64,000 bases of DNA from Novispirillum itersonii subsp. itersonii ATCC 12639 (GCF_000381985.1 NZ_KB907340.1:62001-126000); one strand, 5' to 3'; positions 27,221-37,197 are shown, counted from the first letter of the stretch. Program-made: numbers and translations. The notes: generated from the sequence alone by a model not told the origin.

Positions 27221-27266
27221 ACAAAACACAACAAGGGGATAATCCATAACGGATTATCCCCTTGTT
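27221..27266 (-). terminator. strong intrinsic terminator after the 2-hydroxyacid dehydrogenase gene
   Basis: A perfect 16-bp stem (27251-27266 with 27230-27245) with a 5-base loop, followed on the minus strand by a T-rich run. It also insulates the mprF promoter region. Confidence 0.85.
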
Positions 27267-27323
27267 TCAAGATCGAACACAGGGTTCTGAATGCCCATGT
27301 CCTGCTGATAGCAACCCTGACGG

Positions 27324-28310
27324 TCAGACCATCGTCGGCAGAACACGATCCGGCGGCTTATGACCGTCCACAAACGTCTTAATATTCACCAGAACCTTTT
27401 CGCCCATGTCGATACGGCTTTCGATGGTGGCAGAGCCCATGTGCGGCAGCAGCACCACGTTATCCATATCCAGCAGCTTGGGATTCACGCTCGGCTCGTG
27501 TTCAAACACGTCCAGCGCCGCCCCGGCCAGTTCGCCCTTCTGCAGCATCCGCACCAGAGCCGCCTCATCAATCACCTCACCACGGGCGGTGTTGACGATA
27601 TAGGCGTGGTCGCGCAACAGCTTCAGGCGGCGGGCTGACAGCAGATGGTAGGTCGCCGGAGTGTGCGGGCAGTGGATGGTGATGACATCCATCCGCGCCA
27701 GCATCTGGTCAAGGCTCTCCCAATAGGTGGCCTCCAGCTCCTGCTCGATCTCCGGATGGACGCGCTGGCGGTTATGGTAGTGGATCGCCATGCCAAAACC
27801 TTTGGCACGCCGCGCCACCGCCTGACCGATCCGGCCCATGCCGATGATCCCCAGACGCTTGCCCCAGATGCGGTGACCAAGCATGTGGGTCGGGCTCCAG
27901 CCCCCCCAGCGGCCGGAGCGGATCAGGCGCTCCCCTTCCGCCAGACGGCGCGGCACTGACAGGATCAGCGCCATGGTCATATCAGCGGTATCTTCCGTCA
28001 GCACCCCCGGGGTGTTGGTGACGGTAATCCCCCGCTGCTGGGCGGTGCTGAGATCGATATGGTCAACCCCGTTTCCGAAGTTGGCAACCAGACGCAGGTT
28101 TTCCCCAGCCTGTGCCAGAACCCCCTTATCAAGGCGGTCCGTCACGGTCGGCACCAGAACATCCGCCTCTTTCACCGCCGCGATCAGTTCTTCACGGGTG
28201 AACGGGTGGTCGTCCATATTCAGACGGCAGTTGAACAGCTCCATCATCCGCGTTTCGATCACGTCGGGCAGACGGCGGGTTACAACAACCAACGGCTTGT
28301 CTTTCGGCAT
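27324..28310 (-). CDS. D-isomer-specific 2-hydroxyacid dehydrogenase (glyoxylate/hydroxypyruvate reductase type)
   Basis: A 328-residue NAD(P)H-dependent oxidoreductase. The Rossmann motif is GIIGMGRIGQAVARRAKG (about residues 151-168). The catalytic Arg, Glu and His are expected in VNTARGEVIDEAALV, FEHEPSVNPKLL and VLLPHMGSATIESR. The overall sequence resembles alphaproteobacterial glyoxylate reductase/D-glycerate dehydrogenase. The substrate is most likely glyoxylate or hydroxypyruvate, but this is not certain. GGGGGAG lies 3 bases before the ATG. A single-gene unit with its own terminator. Confidence 0.9.
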   Translation of the reverse strand: MPKDKPLVVVTRRLPDVIETRMMELFNCRLNMDDHPFTREELIAAVKEADVLVPTVTDRLDKGVLAQAGENLRLVANFGNGVDHIDLSTAQQRGITVTNTPGVLTEDTADMTMALILSVPRRLAEGERLIRSGRWGGWSPTHMLGHRIWGKRLGIIGMGRIGQAVARRAKGFGMAIHYHNRQRVHPEIEQELEATYWESLDQMLARMDVITIHCPHTPATYHLLSARRLKLLRDHAYIVNTARGEVIDEAALVRMLQKGELAGAALDVFEHEPSVNPKLLDMDNVVLLPHMGSATIESRIDMGEKVLVNIKTFVDGHKPPDRVLPTMV

Positions 28311-28581
28311 TACTCCCCCCTGTAGCGGGATGATGGTTCCGGAATTATTCAGGCTGTTCGGTCTGCGGGCAATGCAGAAAGCAAAACCCTGCGAGCATAC
28401 ATAAGCGAGTCCAGATCCTTGCCTTCTGGCTTACCAATCCGTCTGCCCCTTGTCCAGCCCTGCCCCTGTGGAAAAGTGAGCAGGCGCAACAAATCTTAGC
28501 GTCCGCAAAAACATGGCATCCGAAAAACAAGCCGGTATACTGCGCCTCTCGCCCGGTCGCGACGGTCCGAAGTGGATGGTA

Positions 28582-29319
28582 ATGAACAACAGGATGTTTT
28601 CGCAGGCCCGCCTTCTCCCCTCCCCCCAGGAGCAGCGGCCCACCCCTGCCCGGAGCGTGCTTGCCCTGTCCGGCCTGATGATGCTTGCCGGTTTTCTTCT
28701 GGGCAGCCAGCCGCTTCCTGCGGCAGCTCAGACCCAGCAGCATCAGACCCAGACACCGGCGGCAAAACCTGCTCCGGCGGTAAAGACAGAGCCCGCTAAG
28801 CCCGATGCCTCCAAGCAGGATCCGGCCAAAGCCGCCGCCGATTCGGCTGCCGGGGCCGGTGCTGCCGCCCCGGCCGGAGCCCCGGCCGCAGAAGGGACCA
28901 GCGGCCTGCCCCTGCCACGGTTTGTCAGTCTGCGCTCTGATCAGGTCAACATGCGGGCCGGTCCCGGGGCCCGCTATCCGGTCGACTGGGTTTACATGCG
29001 CCGTGATCTTCCGGTTGAGGTCATTCAGGAATATGAAACCTGGCGGAAAATCCGCGACCCCGATGGCGCCGAAGGCTGGGTGCATCAGAGCATGCTGACC
29101 GGACGGCGCACGATTATGGTCCGCAAAGATAAGGCCATGCTGCGTCGGACTGCGGATGACACCGCGTCCGCTGCCGCCTATCTGTCGCAAGGGGTTATCG
29201 GTAAACTCCTGCAATGCCCGAAAGGCAGTGATTATTGCCGCGTTGAAGTTGAAGGGTATCAGGGCTGGCTGCGCCGGAACGAACTGTGGGGCGCCTATAA
29301 AGCTGAAGCCATTAACTGA
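28582..29319 (+). CDS. exported SH3-domain protein
   Basis: A protein of about 245 residues. A hydrophobic N-terminal signal segment (LALSGLMMLAGFLLGSQPLPAAAQ) is followed by an Ala/Pro/Lys-rich low-complexity linker (about residues 50-115) and two bacterial SH3-type repeats (VNMRAGPGARYPVDWVYMRRDLPVEV..., then AMLRRTADDTASAAAY...). Such proteins are usually periplasmic or envelope-bound and often bind peptidoglycan. The start is uncertain: ATG at 28582, 28576 or 28591 are all possible before the signal peptide. A bidirectional terminator follows. Confidence 0.82.
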   Translation: MNNRMFSQARLLPSPQEQRPTPARSVLALSGLMMLAGFLLGSQPLPAAAQTQQHQTQTPAAKPAPAVKTEPAKPDASKQDPAKAAADSAAGAGAAAPAGAPAAEGTSGLPLPRFVSLRSDQVNMRAGPGARYPVDWVYMRRDLPVEVIQEYETWRKIRDPDGAEGWVHQSMLTGRRTIMVRKDKAMLRRTADDTASAAAYLSQGVIGKLLQCPKGSDYCRVEVEGYQGWLRRNELWGAYKAEAIN

Positions 29320-29337
29320 CCGAACTGTCCCGCTAAA

Positions 29338-29376
29338 AAACAGGCCGCAGAGAGATTCCTCTGCGGCCTGTTTCTT
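29338..29376. terminator. bidirectional intrinsic terminator
   Basis: A perfect 15-bp stem (29338-29352 with 29359-29373) bounded by A and T runs. It serves the SH3 gene (plus) and the convergent MATE gene (minus). Confidence 0.9.
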
Positions 29377-29381
29377 TTGCT

Positions 29382-30797
29382 TCAGCCGGTCCGGCGATAA
29401 GGGGTCAGTAACCCCAGACGGTCACGCCATGACCAGCGCACCAGCATCATCACCGCCACCGATCCCAGACCGACCCAGATCCCGGCACCGCCCATGCCGC
29501 CCTTAAACGCAAGCCATGCCCCGACCGGCAGGCCGATCACCCAATAGCCGACCGCTGCGATCAGCATCGGGATGGTCGCATCTTTCAGGCCACGCAACAC
29601 ACCGGATGCAAGGCACTGCACCCCGTCAACAATCTGGAAAATCCCGGCAATACCCAGAAAGATGGCGGCATGGCGGGCAACCTCAACCTTTTCCCCGGTG
29701 ATCTCACCGAGGAACAGGCTGACAATCAGGCTGGGTGCCGTCACAAACAGCAGCGCCGTGCAACTCATGAAGACAACGCCGATACCGATGGCAACCCATC
29801 CGGCCCGGGCAACCCCCTCCATGTCCCCCCGCCCGGCGGCCAGACCGACACGGACCACAGCCGCCTGTGACAGGCCGACCGGCACCATGAAGGTCAGAGA
29901 AGCCATCTGAATGGCGATCGAATGCGCCGCCAGTTCGGCCTTTCCGATCAGCCCCATCAGCATGACCGCAACGTTAAAGACCAGCATCTCAAACGCCAGA
30001 GTCACAATAATCGGCCCGGCCAGCCGCACCAACTCCAGCAAGCGCGGCCAGTCGGCACGCCAAAAGCGGCCCAGAATCGAAAACCGCCGCAGATGCCGGT
30101 CACGCAGAATATAGGCCAGCAGCGCCAGCGCCATAAACACACTGCTGATCAGCGTCGCCAGCGCCGACCCCTGCAGCCCGAGCGCAGGAAACCCAAAGTG
30201 CCCGAACACCAGCAGCCAGTTCAGGAGCACATTCAGCCCGATTGCAACAATGGTCACCAGCATCGGCGGATGCGGCCGCTCCAGCGCCGCGCAGAAGGAC
30301 CGCAGCACCATAAAGATCCAGATCGGCAGCATGCCCCACTGCAGCACATGGACAAACCGCGCGGCCTCTGCAGCCAGCAGAGGATCCTGCCCGATCAACA
30401 GCAGAATCGTCTCGGCCTGCCACAGCACCAGCCAGACCGGCAGCGCCGCAAAAGCACAGACCCACAGGGCCTGACGAACAGTGCGCCGTACGTCACGCAC
30501 CGCGTGGCGGGATCGCCCCAGCGTCTGCGCCAGCATCGCCGATGTGGCAATCCCCAGCCCGAGGCCAATCACAAAGGCAGCAATGTACAGGTTGGTCCCC
30601 AGTGCGGCGGCGGCCAAAGCCTGCGGCCCGACACGACCGATGAACAGCACGTCGGTGGCATTCATCATCACCTGTGCCAGACTGGTCAGCACCAGCGGCC
30701 ATCCCAGCACCAGCATTGCCCGGATTTCATCCCACCAGCCGTTTCCGCCTGCCTGATGGTGCTCGCCCCGCGTCCCGAGACTTGTTGTCATATCCAT
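29382..30797 (-). CDS. MATE-family multidrug efflux transporter
   Basis: An inner-membrane cation-coupled antiporter of 471 residues with about 12 hydrophobic segments. Two homologous halves begin with LGWPLVLTSLAQVMMNATDVLFIGRVG and LVRLAGPIIVTLAFEMLVFNVAVMLMG, typical of MATE proteins of the NorM branch. The ATG at 30795-30797 (MDMTTSLG) has CAGGGTG just upstream; the frame is open further upstream but that sequence is not family-like. The substrate is unknown. It lies downstream of irr on the same strand, separated by a terminator. Confidence 0.92.
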   Translation of the reverse strand: MDMTTSLGTRGEHHQAGGNGWWDEIRAMLVLGWPLVLTSLAQVMMNATDVLFIGRVGPQALAAAALGTNLYIAAFVIGLGLGIATSAMLAQTLGRSRHAVRDVRRTVRQALWVCAFAALPVWLVLWQAETILLLIGQDPLLAAEAARFVHVLQWGMLPIWIFMVLRSFCAALERPHPPMLVTIVAIGLNVLLNWLLVFGHFGFPALGLQGSALATLISSVFMALALLAYILRDRHLRRFSILGRFWRADWPRLLELVRLAGPIIVTLAFEMLVFNVAVMLMGLIGKAELAAHSIAIQMASLTFMVPVGLSQAAVVRVGLAAGRGDMEGVARAGWVAIGIGVVFMSCTALLFVTAPSLIVSLFLGEITGEKVEVARHAAIFLGIAGIFQIVDGVQCLASGVLRGLKDATIPMLIAAVGYWVIGLPVGAWLAFKGGMGGAGIWVGLGSVAVMMLVRWSWRDRLGLLTPYRRTG

Positions 30798-30910
30798 CGT
30801 TTCACCCTGATGCCACGCCAAGGGGCAGGCATCCTTCCTGAATGTGCTTGTCTGCAAAAAGTGCCCGGTTGTTTTCCCGCGCCGGAAAATAGCCGGAGTC
30901 ACAAACCCCA

Positions 30911-30946
30911 AAACAGCAGCCGCCACCCCGAATCCGGGATGGCGGC
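30911..30946 (-). terminator. intrinsic terminator after irr
   Basis: On the minus strand an 11-bp stem with one G-U pair (30936-30946 with 30919-30929) is followed by a T-rich run. It lies about 95 bases after the irr stop. Confidence 0.6.
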
Positions 30947-31038
30947 GCAGAAAGGAGGCAGTCAGGATGGGTGGGACACGCAGGGCCGTCAACCCCTGTC
31001 GCGCTCGGCCTCAGCCTAAGTCCTGCTTATGGATGATC

Positions 31039-31452
31039 TTAGCCTTCGACACGGACGATAACGTCAACCCGGCGGATCCGGTGCCCGGCAGGGGCATCCG
31101 GCAGACGGTCCAGATGGACCTGTTCCGACGGAATATCTTCCAGACGGCCCGATCCCTCAAAGAAGAAATGATGGTGGGTGCTGGTGTTGGTGTCAAAATA
31201 CGACCGCCCGGCATCGACGACGATTTCGCGCAGCAACCCGGCATCAGTGAACTGGTGCAGGGTGTTGTAAACGGTTGCCAGAGACACCCGCACATTCTGT
31301 TCCATCGCTTCGGTGTGCAGCTGCTCCGCCGATACATGGCGGTCGCCATGATCGAACAGGATTTTTGCCAGCGAAAGACGCTGGCGGGTCGGGCGCAGAC
31401 CGCTGGCCCGAAGACGGTCAACCAGACTCAGGGTGGGGCGCATCATATTCAT
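31039..31452 (-). CDS. irr: iron response regulator Irr (Fur family)
   Basis: A 137-residue Fur-family regulator. The winged helix is at about residues 10-85 (LRASGLRPTRQRLSLAKILF, VSLATVYNTLHQFTDAGLL). The HHH run in STHHHFFFE carries the HxH motif that Irr proteins use to bind heme. Irr represses or activates iron and heme genes under iron limitation and is broken down when heme is plentiful; it is characteristic of alphaproteobacteria. The ATG at 31450-31452 has AAGGA 10 bases upstream. No perfect Irr box is apparent upstream of the neighbours. Confidence 0.88.
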   Translation of the reverse strand: MNMMRPTLSLVDRLRASGLRPTRQRLSLAKILFDHGDRHVSAEQLHTEAMEQNVRVSLATVYNTLHQFTDAGLLREIVVDAGRSYFDTNTSTHHHFFFEGSGRLEDIPSEQVHLDRLPDAPAGHRIRRVDVIVRVEG

Positions 31453-31593
31453 GGCAAGCCGATCCTTGTGTGGTCCAACCGGGCCTTCCGGACTGCCCGC
31501 ACCGGCTTTTCCAGAGGTGCAGGCAACAGCATACCCTTCGCTGACGCGCCATAATCCGGCGGTAGCCATGAGTGCGGAAGACGGTGAACAGAA

Positions 31594-31631
31594 ATAAAAA
31601 AGTGATGGTGCGTTGTTAGACGCACCATCAC
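31594..31631 (-). terminator. intrinsic terminator after the nitronate monooxygenase-like gene
   Basis: A perfect 12-bp stem (31620-31631 with 31602-31613) with a 6-base loop, followed by six T on the minus strand. It lies between this gene and irr. Confidence 0.88.
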
Positions 31632-31712
31632 CCTAATTTGGAATCATTGCATTGAGCTAGATCAACCCACCCAGAAAGCTGCCTCCAGCCCCCCGGACAA
31701 AGCCGGATCTGC

Positions 31713-33113
31713 TCAGTTGCCGGTCAGAATATGGTCAACCAGCTGCTTGACCGTCGGCACGAATCCATTGGCATAGAACGGGTCGTCGGCAAACCGATAC
31801 GCATTGTGACCGGCAAACATCAGCTCATGCTCCGGATCGGCACCATGGGCAATATCCTGCAGGGTCTTCTGAATACAGAAGCTGCGCGGGTCAGCGGTGC
31901 GACCGGTGCTGAAGCCTTCCCCATGCTGCGACCAGTTGGAGAACGCACAGGCCGACAGACAGCCCATGCAATTCTTCTGATCCACCAGAATGGTGCGGGC
32001 ATCCTCTTCTGTGACGAAGATCATCGTCTCGTCCGGGGTCCGCATCCCTTGAGTCCGGCCTTCAGCGATCCATCCGCTGACACGGGCCTTATCGACAGGG
32101 CTGACAAAAATTTCGCGCCCACGGGCACCGACAGCCACCGCTTCGGTCAGCTCAGCCGTCGCTTCACGGCTGTAGGCCACCTGATGGGCGCTGCGGTCTT
32201 CCAGACCGCGCAGGAAGGTGTTGCGCACCGCCGAGGAGTAAAAACCGGTCGGGCTGAACTGATGCAGGGAAATATCGCCCTTCTGCAGAGTCAGCAGCCG
32301 ACGCTTCCACTCGTCAGAAATCGGGCTTTCCTGCGTCAGCAGCGGGCGGGTGCCGAACTGGAAGGCAATCGGCCCCAGTTCCGGGTTGTCGATCCAGTCT
32401 GCCCATTCCTTCAGGCACCACACACCACCGGCCATGAAAATCGGCACATCCGGCGCGCCCAGTTCCCGCATGATGGTGCGCAGTTCGCGGACACGGGGCA
32501 TCGGGTCCTGCGGCTGACGCGGATCTTCGACGTTCGACAAGCCGTTATGCCCGCCAGCCAGCCACGGATCTTCGTAGACCACGCCGCCCAGCCATTCCGG
32601 CATCTTGTTATAGCTGCGCTTCCACAGAGCGCGGAAAGCGCGGGCGGAAGACACGATCGGATAATACCACACCTTATGACGGGCAGCGATTTCCGCAACC
32701 CGGTACGGCATACCCGCCCCACAGGTCACCCCATGGATCAGACCCGGGGCACCTTCCAGCGCACCTTCCAGAACCCGTTCCGCACCGCCCATTTCCCACA
32801 GCACGTTGATGTGGATGCGGCCCTGACCGTTGGAAACATCATGGGCCATCTTCGCCTGCGCCACAGCGCCACGAATACCCATTTCCACCAGTTCTTCATG
32901 GCGTTCAGCCCGCGTCTTACCCTTGTAAGACACCGGAATGACATTGCCGTTTTCATCATAGAAGTCCGGGTTCACCCCGGAAAAGGTGCCCACAGCCCCC
33001 GCTGCGGCAAACGCACCGGCACTGCGCCCGGTGGACACGGCAACACCCTTGCCGCCTTCGACAATGGGGTGCACTTCCCGGCCAGAAATGACCACGGGAT
33101 TGATGGCTTTCAC
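31713..33113 (-). CDS. nitronate monooxygenase-like flavoprotein with a C-terminal cysteine cluster
   Basis: A 466-residue protein resembling the nitronate monooxygenase / 2-nitropropane dioxygenase-like TIM barrels that bind FMN. Recognisable parts are IHGVTCGAGMPYRVAEIAARH, VPIFMAGGVWCLKEWADWID and IAFQFGTRPLLTQESP. It is longer than usual (about 320-370), and the extra C-terminal part carries C382-x2-C385-x3-C389 and C413, a pattern that could hold an Fe-S cluster. The start is a GTG at 33111-33113 with GGGAG 8 bases upstream. It stands alone between two terminators, upstream of irr. The physiological substrate is unknown. Confidence 0.82.
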   Translation of the reverse strand: MKAINPVVISGREVHPIVEGGKGVAVSTGRSAGAFAAAGAVGTFSGVNPDFYDENGNVIPVSYKGKTRAERHEELVEMGIRGAVAQAKMAHDVSNGQGRIHINVLWEMGGAERVLEGALEGAPGLIHGVTCGAGMPYRVAEIAARHKVWYYPIVSSARAFRALWKRSYNKMPEWLGGVVYEDPWLAGGHNGLSNVEDPRQPQDPMPRVRELRTIMRELGAPDVPIFMAGGVWCLKEWADWIDNPELGPIAFQFGTRPLLTQESPISDEWKRRLLTLQKGDISLHQFSPTGFYSSAVRNTFLRGLEDRSAHQVAYSREATAELTEAVAVGARGREIFVSPVDKARVSGWIAEGRTQGMRTPDETMIFVTEEDARTILVDQKNCMGCLSACAFSNWSQHGEGFSTGRTADPRSFCIQKTLQDIAHGADPEHELMFAGHNAYRFADDPFYANGFVPTVKQLVDHILTGN

Positions 33114-33423
33114 AGCATGTACTCCCTCGTTTCGGATGCTGTTCGCACCCAGGGGCCTTCGCGGTCCCTATTTTGTGATGGCTGAACCTGTCGGGCCGCC
33201 ACGGGGATAGCAGCAGCAACAAACCCAGCCGGTGAGGTTCGCCCATGACGGAATGCCGTGGACGCCACTCATGTTATCCCCCCTTCAGTCCCGCTTGTCG
33301 ATGATGTTTTATACCCACACTCATGGACAAAAACGGCTGCAGAACCCTGTCTGCAGCCGTTTTTGCTATCAATCCCGCAACAAGGGGATCAAAAGTGACC
33401 CTAACACCCTGAAAGTGAAGAGA
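33114..33423. other. 310-base gap with a terminator
   Basis: It contains the terminator of the glycerophosphodiesterase gene (33328-33365) and, closer to 33114, the presumed promoter of the nitronate monooxygenase-like gene. No gene is supported. Confidence 0.5.
33328..33365. terminator. intrinsic terminator after the glycerophosphodiesterase gene
   Basis: A perfect 15-bp stem (33328-33342 with 33351-33365) with an 8-base loop and A5/T5 flanks, so it can work in both directions. It lies about 60 bases past the minus-strand gene. Confidence 0.88.
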
Positions 33424-34176
33424 TCAGACCAGTCCATCGCCCCCGGCAATCAACAGGGCCGGATTGTCGGTGATAATCGCAGCAGCGCCCCACGACCGCA
33501 GCTGTCTGGCCCGGGCCACGTCGTTAACGGTCCATACCGCCAGTTCGTGCCCGCTGGCCAGAACCCGGCGCACATCGGCCTCCGTCAGGTCTTTGGTCCC
33601 CAGATGCGCCGCCTGCACATCCAGCGCGACGGCCAGCTCTTCCCAGTCATCGGACAGTTTTTCGTCCAGCCACGCCCGCGGCCAGTCGCGGGCCAGATCC
33701 CGCGCCACTTCCATGCTGGTACGCGAGAAGCTGGACAGCACCGGCGGCGGCAGGTGTGCCGGCCACGCGGCACGGGCGATGTCGATGCAGACCTTGGCGG
33801 TCTCGGCCTCACGGCCGGGGCAGGGTTTAATTTCCAGATTCACCGCCAGCGACAGTTCGGCCAGCACATCAATCAGCTCTTCCAGTGTCGGCACCGGCTC
33901 GCCCTTAAACTCAGGCGCAAACCACGACCCGGCATCCAACGCACTGACGGCCTCAAACAGCGTGTGCTCCATCGGGCCGCTGCCGTCAGTGGTACGGTCC
34001 AGCAGCTCATCATGCATCACCATCGCGCGGCCATCAGCGGTCAGCTTAATGTCGACCTCAACCATCTTTGCCCCATCGGCAGCGGCCCGGCGGACAGAGA
34101 CCAAGGTATTTTCCGGCGCAACAGCCTTGGCACCACGATGACCGACCACCCAGAACGGATAAAGCTTCGACGACAT
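33424..34176 (-). CDS. ugpQ: cytoplasmic glycerophosphodiester phosphodiesterase (UgpQ-type)
   Basis: Hydrolyses glycerophosphodiesters to glycerol 3-phosphate and an alcohol. The GDPD signatures are present: GHRGAKAVAPENT (about residues 11-23), VEVDIKLTADGRAMVMHDELLDRTT and NLEIKPCPG. The 250 residues and lack of signal peptide fit the cytoplasmic UgpQ type (E. coli 247). The ATG at 34174-34176 has AAGGA 9 bases upstream. It is a single-gene unit, with no ugp transporter nearby. Confidence 0.92.
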   Translation of the reverse strand: MSSKLYPFWVVGHRGAKAVAPENTLVSVRRAAADGAKMVEVDIKLTADGRAMVMHDELLDRTTDGSGPMEHTLFEAVSALDAGSWFAPEFKGEPVPTLEELIDVLAELSLAVNLEIKPCPGREAETAKVCIDIARAAWPAHLPPPVLSSFSRTSMEVARDLARDWPRAWLDEKLSDDWEELAVALDVQAAHLGTKDLTEADVRRVLASGHELAVWTVNDVARARQLRSWGAAAIITDNPALLIAGGDGLV

Positions 34177-34314
34177 GACAGGGAGTCCTTGCAGGAACCA
34201 GAGACAACAGGGCGACCCCGACGGGTCGGCGCTGACCAGAACCCTACTCCTCCCCTTAAGATCGGAAAAGTGCGTTTTTGTGCTTTTTAGTTCGGTCTCT
34301 GTGGTCTGAAAAGG

Positions 34315-34345
34315 CAAAACCCCCGCTGTTTTCAGCGGGGGTTTG
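34315..34345. terminator. intrinsic terminator after pnp
   Basis: A perfect 12-bp stem (34317-34328 with 34333-34344) with a TTTT loop, 35 bases after the pnp stop. Confidence 0.88.
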
Positions 34346-34378
34346 CACATATCGGGTCACCCCGGTGCCAGATCAGTC

Positions 34379-36505
34379 TCAGGCCTCTTCAGAGTCCGCG
34401 ACCTTTTCCTTACCGGTAGCCTGATCAACCTGCTTCATCGACAGCTTAATCTTACCGCGATCATCGAAGCCGATGCACTTCACCCAGACATTATCGCCCT
34501 GGTTGACGTGATCAGACGGCTTGGTGCCACGCTTTTCGGACATTTCGGAAATGTGGACCAGACCATCGCGCTTCCCGAGGAAGTTCACGAAAGCGCCGAA
34601 GTCCATCAGCTTCACGACCTTGCCCTGATAGATTTCGCCCATCTCCGGCTCGGCCACGATGCCCTTAATCCAGTTAACGGCCTTCTGGGCGGCATCGTTG
34701 TCGACGGCGGCAACCTTGATGGTGCCATCATCTTCGATGTCGATCTTGGTGCCGGTCTGTTCGGTGATCTCGCGGATCACCTTACCGCCGGAGCCGATCA
34801 CGTCACGGATCTTGGACGGATCAATCTTCAGGGTGGTGATACGCGGCGCGGTCGAGGACACTTCGGTCCGCGCAGTCCCGAGGGACTTGGACATTTCACC
34901 GAGGATGTGCAGACGGCCATCCTTGGCCTGACGCAGGGCGATGCCCATGATCTCCTTGGTGATCGAGGTGATCTTAATGTCCATCTGCAGGCTGGTGACG
35001 CCACGCTCAGTCCCGGCAACCTTGAAGTCCATGTCGCCGAGGTGATCTTCATCGCCGAGGATGTCGGACAGGACGGCGAACTTTTCGCCTTCCTTAATCA
35101 GACCCATGGCAATACCGGCGACCGGACGGGTCAGCGGCACACCGGCATCCATCAGCGCCAGCGAGGTGCCGCAGACAGTGGCCATCGAGGAGGAGCCGTT
35201 AGACTCGGTGATTTCCGACACCACGCGGATGGTGTACGGGAAAGCATCCTTGGCCGGCAGCAGCGGGTGAACCGCACGCCATGCCAGTTTACCGTGACCG
35301 ATTTCACGACGGCCCGGGGACCCCATGCGGCCCGCTTCACCGACCGAGTACGGCGGGAAGTTGTAGTGCAGCATGAAGTTTTCGCGGTATTCGCCTTCCA
35401 GGGCGTCGATGATCTGCTCATCCTGACCGGTGCCGAGGGTGGCAACGACCAGAGCCTGGGTTTCCCCACGGGTGAACAGGGCCGAACCATGGGTCCGCGG
35501 CAGGATGCCAACGTAGGATTCGATGGCGCGGACAGTCTTGGTGTCACGACCGTCGATACGCACGCCGGTGTTCAGGATGTTGGAACGGACCACATCCGCT
35601 TCCAGATGCTTGAACACTTCACCGGCCAGCGCCAGAGCGGCGGTGTTTTCCGGATCCAGCGAAGCCAGCGCCTTCTGCTTCACAGCGGCGACGGCGTTCT
35701 GACGCTCGGTCTTGGCGGCAATCTTGTAGGCGGCTTCCAGCTCGGCGCGGAAGGCTTCAAACGCCTGCTCGACAACAGCCTTTTCCGGGGCCGGAGCCGG
35801 CAGATCACGCGGTTCCTTAGCGCACAGCTCGGCCAGATCGATGATCGCATTGATCACTTGCTGGTAGGCTTCGTGACCGAAGGTCACCGCACCCAGCATC
35901 TGCTCTTCGGTCAGTTCCTGCGCTTCGGACTCAACCATCAGCACGCCTTCGGACGTCCCGGCGACCACCAGGTCGAGGACGGAAGACTTCTGCTGTTCAG
36001 AGGTCGGGTTCAGCACATAGGCGCCATCGACATGGGCAACGCGGGCCGCACCGATCGGACCGAGGAACGGCAGACCGGAGATGGTCAGCGCAGCGGACGC
36101 ACCGATCATGGCGACGATATCCGGATCATTTTCCAGATCGTGCGACAGAACGGTGGCGACCACCTGGGTCTCGCACTTGTAATCGTCATGGAACAGCGGA
36201 CGGATCGGACGGTCGATCAGGCGGGAAACCAGGGTTTCCTTTTCCGACGGACGGCCTTCACGCTTGAAGAAGCCACCCGGGATCTTCCCGGCGGCGAAGG
36301 TCTTTTCCTGATAGTTGACCGTCAGCGGGAAGAAATCCTGACCCGGCTTCGGGGACTTGGCACCGACAGCGGTACACAGGACGGTGGTTTCCCCGTAAGT
36401 CACCAGAACGGCCCCATCGGCCTGACGGGCGACCTTACCGGTTTCCAGAACCAGCTTGCGGCCACCCCATTCGATTTCCTTACGGAACACCTTAAACATA
36501 GACAT
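34379..36505 (-). CDS. pnp: polyribonucleotide nucleotidyltransferase
   Basis: A phosphorolytic 3'-to-5' exoribonuclease and degradosome component. The 708 residues comprise two RNase PH domains (starting [26 protein letters not shown], and the second with [17 protein letters not shown]), a KH domain with [15 protein letters not shown], and an S1 domain ending in ...[11 protein letters not shown]. The ATG at 36503-36505 ([11 protein letters not shown]) has AAGGA upstream; a start two codons later is equally possible. It lies downstream of rpsO, as in most bacteria, with a 398-base gap and a terminator between. Confidence 0.98.
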   Translation of the reverse strand: MSMFKVFRKEIEWGGRKLVLETGKVARQADGAVLVTYGETTVLCTAVGAKSPKPGQDFFPLTVNYQEKTFAAGKIPGGFFKREGRPSEKETLVSRLIDRPIRPLFHDDYKCETQVVATVLSHDLENDPDIVAMIGASAALTISGLPFLGPIGAARVAHVDGAYVLNPTSEQQKSSVLDLVVAGTSEGVLMVESEAQELTEEQMLGAVTFGHEAYQQVINAIIDLAELCAKEPRDLPAPAPEKAVVEQAFEAFRAELEAAYKIAAKTERQNAVAAVKQKALASLDPENTAALALAGEVFKHLEADVVRSNILNTGVRIDGRDTKTVRAIESYVGILPRTHGSALFTRGETQALVVATLGTGQDEQIIDALEGEYRENFMLHYNFPPYSVGEAGRMGSPGRREIGHGKLAWRAVHPLLPAKDAFPYTIRVVSEITESNGSSSMATVCGTSLALMDAGVPLTRPVAGIAMGLIKEGEKFAVLSDILGDEDHLGDMDFKVAGTERGVTSLQMDIKITSITKEIMGIALRQAKDGRLHILGEMSKSLGTARTEVSSTAPRITTLKIDPSKIRDVIGSGGKVIREITEQTGTKIDIEDDGTIKVAAVDNDAAQKAVNWIKGIVAEPEMGEIYQGKVVKLMDFGAFVNFLGKRDGLVHISEMSEKRGTKPSDHVNQGDNVWVKCIGFDDRGKIKLSMKQVDQATGKEKVADSEEA

Positions 36506-36903
36506 GTATCTTTTTTCCTTACCAAGTGTGACCGGCGCCTTGTGTCTGCCCGTTCCGCCCGGATCCCGGCGTGCACCCCATGGCGCAGCACCGTCTTTCA
36601 GATCGGCGGACCGGACTGTCCGGTCGCGGTCTTCTCTCTTTGTAATAGTGCCTAATCTATACTCTGTTTCGCGCCATCTGGCGCTGAAAATCTGAGGTCC
36701 CCGCTTATTTCACCACCGAGAAATACACGGTGCGGGCAGGGCCCCTGCATCTGGATGGCCGGACTTCAGATCTCCCGGCACTCTGTCAGCCTTCCCCGTT
36801 CCGGGGACGGGCCTGATGCCTGAGAGGCCCAATGTACTCCGCCGGGGTCCGGCCCAAAAGGAAGGGGACGCCCGAAGGCGTCCCGCAAACCTTAGCCACA
36901 AGC
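36506..36903. other. 398-base rpsO-pnp intergenic region
   Basis: It contains the rpsO terminator (36855-36884) and a small perfect hairpin in the pnp leader (GCGCCA at 36671-36676 with TGGCGC at 36679-36684). In other bacteria the pnp leader forms a stem cut by RNase III as part of autoregulation; whether this hairpin does so is only an inference. No gene is supported. Confidence 0.45.
36855..36884 (-). terminator. intrinsic terminator after rpsO
   Basis: On the minus strand an 8-bp stem (36877-36884 with 36865-36872) closed by a stable TTCG tetraloop, followed by CTTCCTTTT. Confidence 0.7.
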
Positions 36904-37173
36904 TTACTTACGCAGGCCCAGACGCTCGATCAGGGTCTCGTAGCGCTTCTGATCCTTCTTCTTCAGGTAGTCGAGAAGGCGACGACGCTGACCGACCATG
37001 ATCAGCAGACCACGGCGGGAGTGGTTGTCCTTCTTGTGGTCCTTGAAGTGTTCGGTCAGGTTGCGGATACGCTCGGACAGGATGGCAACCTGAACTTCCG
37101 GAGAACCGGTATCGCCTTCCTTAACGGCATATTCCTTGATCAGTTCCTGCTTGCGGGCAGCGGTGATCGACAT
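36904..37173 (-). CDS. rpsO: 30S ribosomal protein S15
   Basis: The 89-residue 16S rRNA-binding protein of the small-subunit platform. It shows the usual sequence from [16 protein letters not shown] through [25 protein letters not shown] and [25 protein letters not shown] lies 7 bases before the ATG. It lies 25 bases downstream of... truB on the minus strand, at the end of the rimP-nusA-infB series, and is followed by its terminator and pnp. Confidence 0.98.
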   Translation of the reverse strand: MSITAARKQELIKEYAVKEGDTGSPEVQVAILSERIRNLTEHFKDHKKDNHSRRGLLIMVGQRRRLLDYLKKKDQKRYETLIERLGLRK

Positions 37174-37197
37174 CGCAGACTCCTTCGGTCTTAAAGA

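Noticed and set aside
34343-36655. A 770-codon plus-strand frame opposite pnp
   Set aside because: A shadow of the strong codon bias of pnp; the product has no family features.
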